Shown here piece by piece: positions 5,601 to 7,336 of a stretch of DNA of 7,336 bases. Location: positions 1 through 7,336 of the forward strand of contig JASEHO010000078.1 in assembly GCA_030018505.1 (NCBI GenBank), read 5' to 3'. The position numbers were made by a program, and so were the translations under genes. Each line of letters begins with the position of its first letter. The first letter of the stretch is position 1. The notes under the pieces were generated by a model. It did not search any database and was not told the origin of the DNA. It was given only the letters and a program-made list of their open reading frames with translations. The stretch comes from a bacterium (GTDB taxonomy: Bacteria > UBA9089 > UBA9088 > JAGUXG01).

Positions 5601-7158
5601 GCTGCTGCGAAATCGCCTTTACAAGGAGCGATCTATCTATCTCAAAGAAAGGGCTTAATCTCTCTTTTAGTTCCTGCTCTTCTAATGGTTTTCCCCTTTC
5701 TCCTGGCGGTGCTATAGTAATAAAAAGCCCTTCTTCAGCATTGTCAATAAAAAGCAACCCGGGTCTTTCCTCTTCTTTTTGCTTTTCCTCAGCAAGCCTT
5801 GCCTTTATCTCATTCCAGGGACCATTTTGTCCTTGCCCAAAACAGAGATAGACTGCTCTTTGCTCTACATTGATTGGAAGAAAATCAATCTCGCCTACTC
5901 CCAGTTCTTGAAGAAATGCCTTTGCCAATGAAAGGTCTTCTATCAATATGGATGGAGGATATGCTGGTAAAATAGCTTTATGCTCAAGAGAAGTCAAAGA
6001 TACCTCTCGCTCTTCATAAGGATATATCCCAAGAGACTGTCTCTCTTCCTTGATGCTTTTTGAGTCAAGTTGTTTGGTTATATCAAGTTGTTTTCCACCT
6101 ATGTTAATCTTTACCTTTGGATAGATGCAGGATGTAGAGGAGATAATACCGCCAGCACTACATGTAACCTCTGTTGGCTCTAAGGAGATAGAGCCTATAA
6201 TCTCAGCCTCTATCCTTTCTTTAGCAGAAGCCTTTCCCCCAAAAAGCCCTTGCACCCCCTTTGTCATAGCAATAGGCAGAGAAAAGCGTGAGGGTGGAGG
6301 TGTGCCCTTTATCATGATAATACCCTTTCTTCCAACAGCAATCACAGAGTCTGCGGTAGTCTCACAATGAGCTAATCCTGTGCTGATGAGAACAGAGCCT
6401 TCAGCCTTCAGGCTTGAATATGAGGCAGAGTTGGCAATGATGTTGCATTTAGAATCGATTGTTGTCTTCTTGCCTTCCTCACCCAAAATATCTCCCTCTG
6501 TCTCTACACTACCTGAAGCAGTGATATTGACCCCTGCTTCTATATCCCCTTTTACATATAGGTCGCCTACAGAAACCTTTATATCGGCTAATATCTTTCC
6601 AGAGACAATAACCTTTCCATCAAAGGACAGGTCTTCTGAAAGATCTCCGTCTATTCGTAAAACCTTTTCTACATCACACCTATTTTCAGTCCAATTTGCC
6701 TCTCCATAGCCTACAGCGTATAGAATTCTGCCATTTTCTGAAAGATAGGTATTCTTTCCAGGTGTTATGGGAAAGTCGTCGCCCAAGAGGCCAGGAATCT
6801 CCTCACCAAAGACAGATATTCCAGGATTTCCTTGCTTAAGCTGGGATTTAACAGCCAGGATTTGACCGGGTATAACCTCTAATCTATCTAAGTCTTGAGT
6901 CTGGTTTTCCTCCCGTATCCCAAATCTATAGCTATATCTTGCAGGCTCACCCTTTGTCGGAAGCTTTGCCCTGGCTACCCTTATAGGAAGGTTATATCTA
7001 CTCTTCTTTATGGCAGATATGATGGCAGGTTCGTCTATCCCATAAGTTATACCCTGAGCCTCCAACGCAGAAAGCACACTCTTCAAGGTTGGAGGTTTTC
7101 CACCCCTCTTCGGAGCAGTAAGCCTAATAACAGCCTCTATTCCTCTTGTCTCTTCCAT
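877..7158 (-). CDS. Giant FapA/DUF342-family protein with four tandem FapA units
   Basis: A 2093-residue protein of the FapA (DUF342) family. In Vibrio, single-unit FapA affects flagellar assembly and responds to the glucose phosphotransferase system; elsewhere the role is poorly known, so no function is assigned. Four units follow one another: about 1-390, 391-935, 936-1509 and 1510-2093. Each has an N-terminal alpha/beta part (for example PKRGAKP near 561 and KPPTKGEPA at 610-618), then a glycine-rich right-handed beta-helix type core. Unit 4 is canonical: KKGDVLAIK (1775-1783), GKPGQEITGE (1789-1798), GKNTQVSEDG (1813-1822), TGNIDFVGTVLITG (1856-1869), a charged coiled-coil stretch (about 1982-2043) and the closing strands. 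Units 1-3 keep the GQ(I/V)LA(V/I)K and GKNTYLS-like signatures but lack the coiled coil. No signal peptide or membrane segment is seen. The ATG at 7158-7156 is the only reasonable start: an in-frame TAG lies 13 codons upstream and no GTG or TTG lies between. No good Shine-Dalgarno sequence precedes it. The stop is TAG at 879-877. Family assignment is firm. Confidence 0.93.
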   Translation of the reverse strand: MEETRGIEAVIRLTAPKRGGKPPTLKSVLSALEAQGITYGIDEPAIISAIKKSRYNLPIRVARAKLPTKGEPARYSYRFGIREENQTQDLDRLEVIPGQILAVKSQLKQGNPGISVFGEEIPGLLGDDFPITPGKNTYLSENGRILYAVGYGEANWTENRCDVEKVLRIDGDLSEDLSFDGKVIVSGKILADIKVSVGDLYVKGDIEAGVNITASGSVETEGDILGEEGKKTTIDSKCNIIANSASYSSLKAEGSVLISTGLAHCETTADSVIAVGRKGIIMIKGTPPPSRFSLPIAMTKGVQGLFGGKASAKERIEAEIIGSISLEPTEVTCSAGGIISSTSCIYPKVKINIGGKQLDITKQLDSKSIKEERQSLGIYPYEEREVSLTSLEHKAILPAYPPSILIEDLSLAKAFLQELGVGEIDFLPINVEQRAVYLCFGQGQNGPWNEIKARLAEEKQKEEERPGLLFIDNAEEGLFITIAPPGERGKPLEEQELKERLSPFFEIDRSLLVKAISQQRGVPTKVAERQYIPEIDGKLELEIREAEGIPNLESYLTITLPKRGAKPIPPRIVGHLLKKKGITFGLLIKRIKALLKSSIRNKPILIARGKPPTKGEPAKLIYQFGQREGVGPENRLEVIPGQVLAIKSQANLGDAGKDILSKEIPAILGDDLKIIPGKNTYLTNDDTVLYAVTHGEAIWTENRCDVERCLRIKGDLTEDIAFNGKLFISGSILEGVKVRTEGDLYVKGEIRKGADIMSKGKVETEGDILGEKGNEVIISSDYEIIANSASYSTLKAGGSALIRTGLSNCETTANSVIVVGRKGMIMTSKTPPPPVFSLPIAMTKGVQGLTGGKAYAKERIEAEIIGSISMEPTEVTCSAGGIISSTSCIYPKVKVVIGGKTLNVSKQIDSGSIKEERQSLKVCPYEEHEVSLTHPEYKAQPPAYPPSILTKDVESARGFLGSEKLKVKSEKLKVKSEKQGKEEEGAQRNTKEGERQEIDSIPINVEGKEFYLCFQEGKKGPWEAIKEKITEEKRIGEEKDGSFLIENLEEGLFITVTPSGSKGKRIEEAKVRESLKGFSMLNEKALLDAIFEQKSVPIKIAERQYIPEIDGRLELEIKEAEGIPYFEAWLTITTPKPRARPISPSVMASLLKEQEITYGLLIKRIKAWLKNPTYNKPILIVKAKPPTKGELARFIYQFGQREISGPEDRLEVIPGQILAIKELAKQGEDGIDIKGNPIPGLCGDDISMLAGRNCNLSSDNKILYSVSYGEAFWTAGKCNVEKLLKIEGDLTEDISFSGKVIVSGNVGERILISATRDIEIMGRVGNGSELNADGGISIDKGAFGKEDDEVILVAKGDIVANSLIHSRVKADGNVIVKESMTDTDVEANSIFVAGKKGIIMSKGIPPPPIFNLPIAIKKGEKIMGGGTIIAKVDIETEEIGNPEKVYTDVKVAEGGRVSVSGTVFPGTRITIGRKTLEVRKPLQATTFKLYEGMIVAANYEQCEVKPTEIEYPESKIAVEMPYSIVVARKTLADSLIDGAGFLKLGQNEVDFALVLDEKELKVLRVYPAKMFGPWSDGWREEYGEQKDGSFSFENRTEGLYLLVNPPYGGGRRIEYSEVETGIFKEKFIDINQEVIRIFFREVEEGKHRKQSAIKIGPRQYLSDVSSIIRIKRHSKSVEAVFYPPKVGGMLIDMEEIIRYLDEQGIKAGLKKQNLVEALSSGKFKEAIVVAEAVPPTAGIDARIEYKVKISEKKAPSINEDGRCDFKNILSLPAVKKGDVLAIKVEAIPGKPGQEITGEQIPAPLVKDIVLPCGKNTQVSEDGKSLIANIDGRVILSGEKVYIEPVYEVIGNVGPATGNIDFVGTVLITGSILDGFKVKAGEDILVRDAIDGGEIEAKGKVEVIKGIRKAQVKAGEVVANFVEGSNISAKKIKIIGDIILSEISGEEVSARKIRGGRVRCSLSIISDEAGSPAFIKTRLEVGISPEDKKEMEALINDITKEKDELVEISLGLKNAPQEKKIALSEKQERLSSSLKEKIEALKVFSARPIIQGAYISIKKKAYVGTEVVVGKAEHHLDEDKAGEFRLVNGKIEIV
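4171..4278 (-). repeat. In-frame low-complexity insertion in the unit 2/3 linker
   Basis: Residues 961-996 separate FL from EID. In the equivalent linker of unit 2 only six residues (417-422) lie between the same landmarks, so about 30 codons are extra here. The insertion has two parts. The first is a tandem KLKVKSE repeat (nucleotides about 4225-4275). The second is a K/E/Q/R-rich part around GAQRNTKEGERQ (985-996). Both are unlike the surrounding sequence, and the reading frame is kept. Confidence 0.8.
4230..4271. repeat. Perfect 21-bp tandem duplication built of AACTTTT/CACTTTT heptamers
   Basis: On the + strand 4230-4250 and 4251-4271 are identical 21-bp copies, followed by a partial third (CACTT at 4272-4276). 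Each copy is three 7-bp words: CACTTTT, AACTTTT, AACTTTT. Because 3 x 7 bp is 7 codons, copy number can change by 21 bp without breaking the frame. On the coding strand it reads as the heptapeptide KLKVKSE. Confidence 0.93.
4354..5988 (-). repeat. FapA unit 2 (residues 391-935), closest relative of unit 1
   Basis: It contains a GPW module (GPW at 446-448), the duplicated N-terminal module, IPGQVLAIK (639-647), GKNTYLTNDD (677-686), WTENRCDVER (699-708), the PPPP loop (831-834) and closing strands IYPKVKVVIGGK (889-900). Residues 845-894 match unit 1 residues 301-350 at 47 of 50 positions. Matching positions in units 1 and 2 are about 543-544 residues apart. Confidence 0.8.
4477..4542 (-). repeat. 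66-bp near-identical segment, unit 2 copy
   Basis: Partner of 6109-6174 (65 of 66 identical). The corresponding place in unit 3 (around 2750-2830) shows no comparable DNA match. Confidence 0.88.
5989..7158 (-). repeat. FapA unit 1 (residues 1-390), N-terminally short
   Basis: This unit starts directly in the second N-terminal module (IRLTAPKRGGKP at 11-22, KLPTKGEPA at 65-73). It then shows IPGQILAVK (96-104), GKNTYLSENG (134-143), WTENRCDVEK (156-165), beta-helix rungs (about 170-275), a PPP loop (287-289) and closing strands IYPKVKINIGGK (345-356). Unlike units 2-4 it lacks the preceding GPW-containing module. Unit boundaries are judged by eye and may be off by several residues. Confidence 0.8.
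6109..6174 (-). repeat. 66-bp near-identical segment, unit 1 copy
   Basis: It matches 4477-4542 at 65 of 66 bases (the only difference is 6127 G against 4495 A) with an offset of 1632 bp. It encodes the EVTCSAGGIISSTSCIYPKVK region. The flanking DNA on both sides is visibly more diverged. Confidence 0.88.
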
Positions 7159-7336
7159 TGTAGAAATTAGAAATCTCTTTTTTGAATACCTCGTCTATGA
7201 TAAGGGGGATAACCCAAACAGATGCAACAGCTAAATTATCTCACAGATCTTTTAGGATTTCAAGGATTTTTGTCAGGTGATAGTAATGCCTCAGTTACTC
7301 GGTGGATAAAAAGATAGTGAATTATAGAGATAAAGT
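7159..7336. other. Upstream non-coding region
   Basis: No gene is recognisable in these 178 bp on either strand. The region holds the promoter above, a leader that includes a GATAA direct repeat (7199-7203 and 7208-7212), and no clear Shine-Dalgarno sequence near the ATG; the nearest purine run (7174-7183) is about 15 nt away. Beyond 7270 there is only a weak 5-bp inverted repeat. Confidence 0.6.
7235..7263 (-). promoter_or_regulatory. Sigma70-like promoter upstream of the FapA-like gene
   Basis: On the minus strand TTGAAA (7263-7258) and GATAAT (7240-7235) are separated by 17 bp, close to the TTGACA/TATAAT consensus with ideal spacing. Transcription would begin near 7228, leaving a leader of about 70 nt before the ATG at 7158. 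The -35 region lies inside a direct repeat (AGGATTT on the + strand at 7254-7260 and 7263-7269). This is a prediction from sequence match only. Confidence 0.55.

Noticed and set aside
877..7158. Secreted adhesin or autotransporter, suggested by length and repeated beta-helix
   Set aside because: There is no signal peptide, membrane segment or transporter domain, and the FapA/DUF342 signatures with the C-terminal coiled coil fit a cytoplasmic protein.
7159..7197. Possible upstream extension of the FapA-like gene to restore the missing N-terminal module
   Set aside because: An in-frame TAG lies 13 codons upstream of the ATG, and the translated stretch between them shows no similarity to the GPW module of the other units.
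7282..7299. Inverted repeat AGTAA/TTACT with an 8-nt loop
   Set aside because: A 5-bp AT-rich stem is expected by chance and has no T-run beside it.

Overview
The window holds two genes, both on the minus strand and reading right to left, with short AT-rich flanks. A very long gene (7158 down to 877, 2093 codons) encodes a cytoplasmic-type FapA/DUF342 (flagellar assembly protein A family) protein in which the FapA core occurs four times in tandem. It is followed after 22 bp by fdhD (854 down to 90), which encodes the sulfurtransferase that activates formate dehydrogenase. A sigma70-like promoter lies upstream of the long gene (7235-7263). A hairpin with a following T-run lies just past fdhD (22-67). 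The two genes therefore look like a small transcription unit bounded at both ends, although their functions are not obviously related.

The most notable object is the repeat protein. Ordinary FapA proteins carry one core and are roughly a quarter of this length. Here units 1 and 2 are very close to each other (47 of 50 residues identical in one stretch, and 65 of 66 bases in another). Unit 3 is more diverged. Only unit 4, at the C-terminus, looks like an orthodox FapA with its coiled-coil insertion. Units 1-3 lack the coiled coil and share a proline-rich loop (PPPP type) that unit 4 lacks. Unit 2 also carries an in-frame, low-complexity insertion made of a 7-bp/21-bp tandem repeat followed by a second K/E/Q-rich segment. 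It looks like intergenic-type repeat DNA captured inside a coding region.

The organism is a bacterium with moderately AT-rich DNA, Shine-Dalgarno translation (a consensus AAGGAGGT precedes fdhD, which uses a TTG start) and probably a molybdenum- or tungsten-dependent formate dehydrogenase encoded elsewhere. The sequence does not identify the phylum. The mix of an oversized repeat protein and repeat-rich DNA would fit an uncultured, anaerobic lineage, but that is inference.

Layout: 1-89, 3' flank with terminator-like hairpin and AT-rich repeats; 90-854, fdhD; 855-876, spacer with ribosome binding site; 877-7158, four-unit FapA-like gene; 7159-7336, upstream region with promoter and no recognisable gene.
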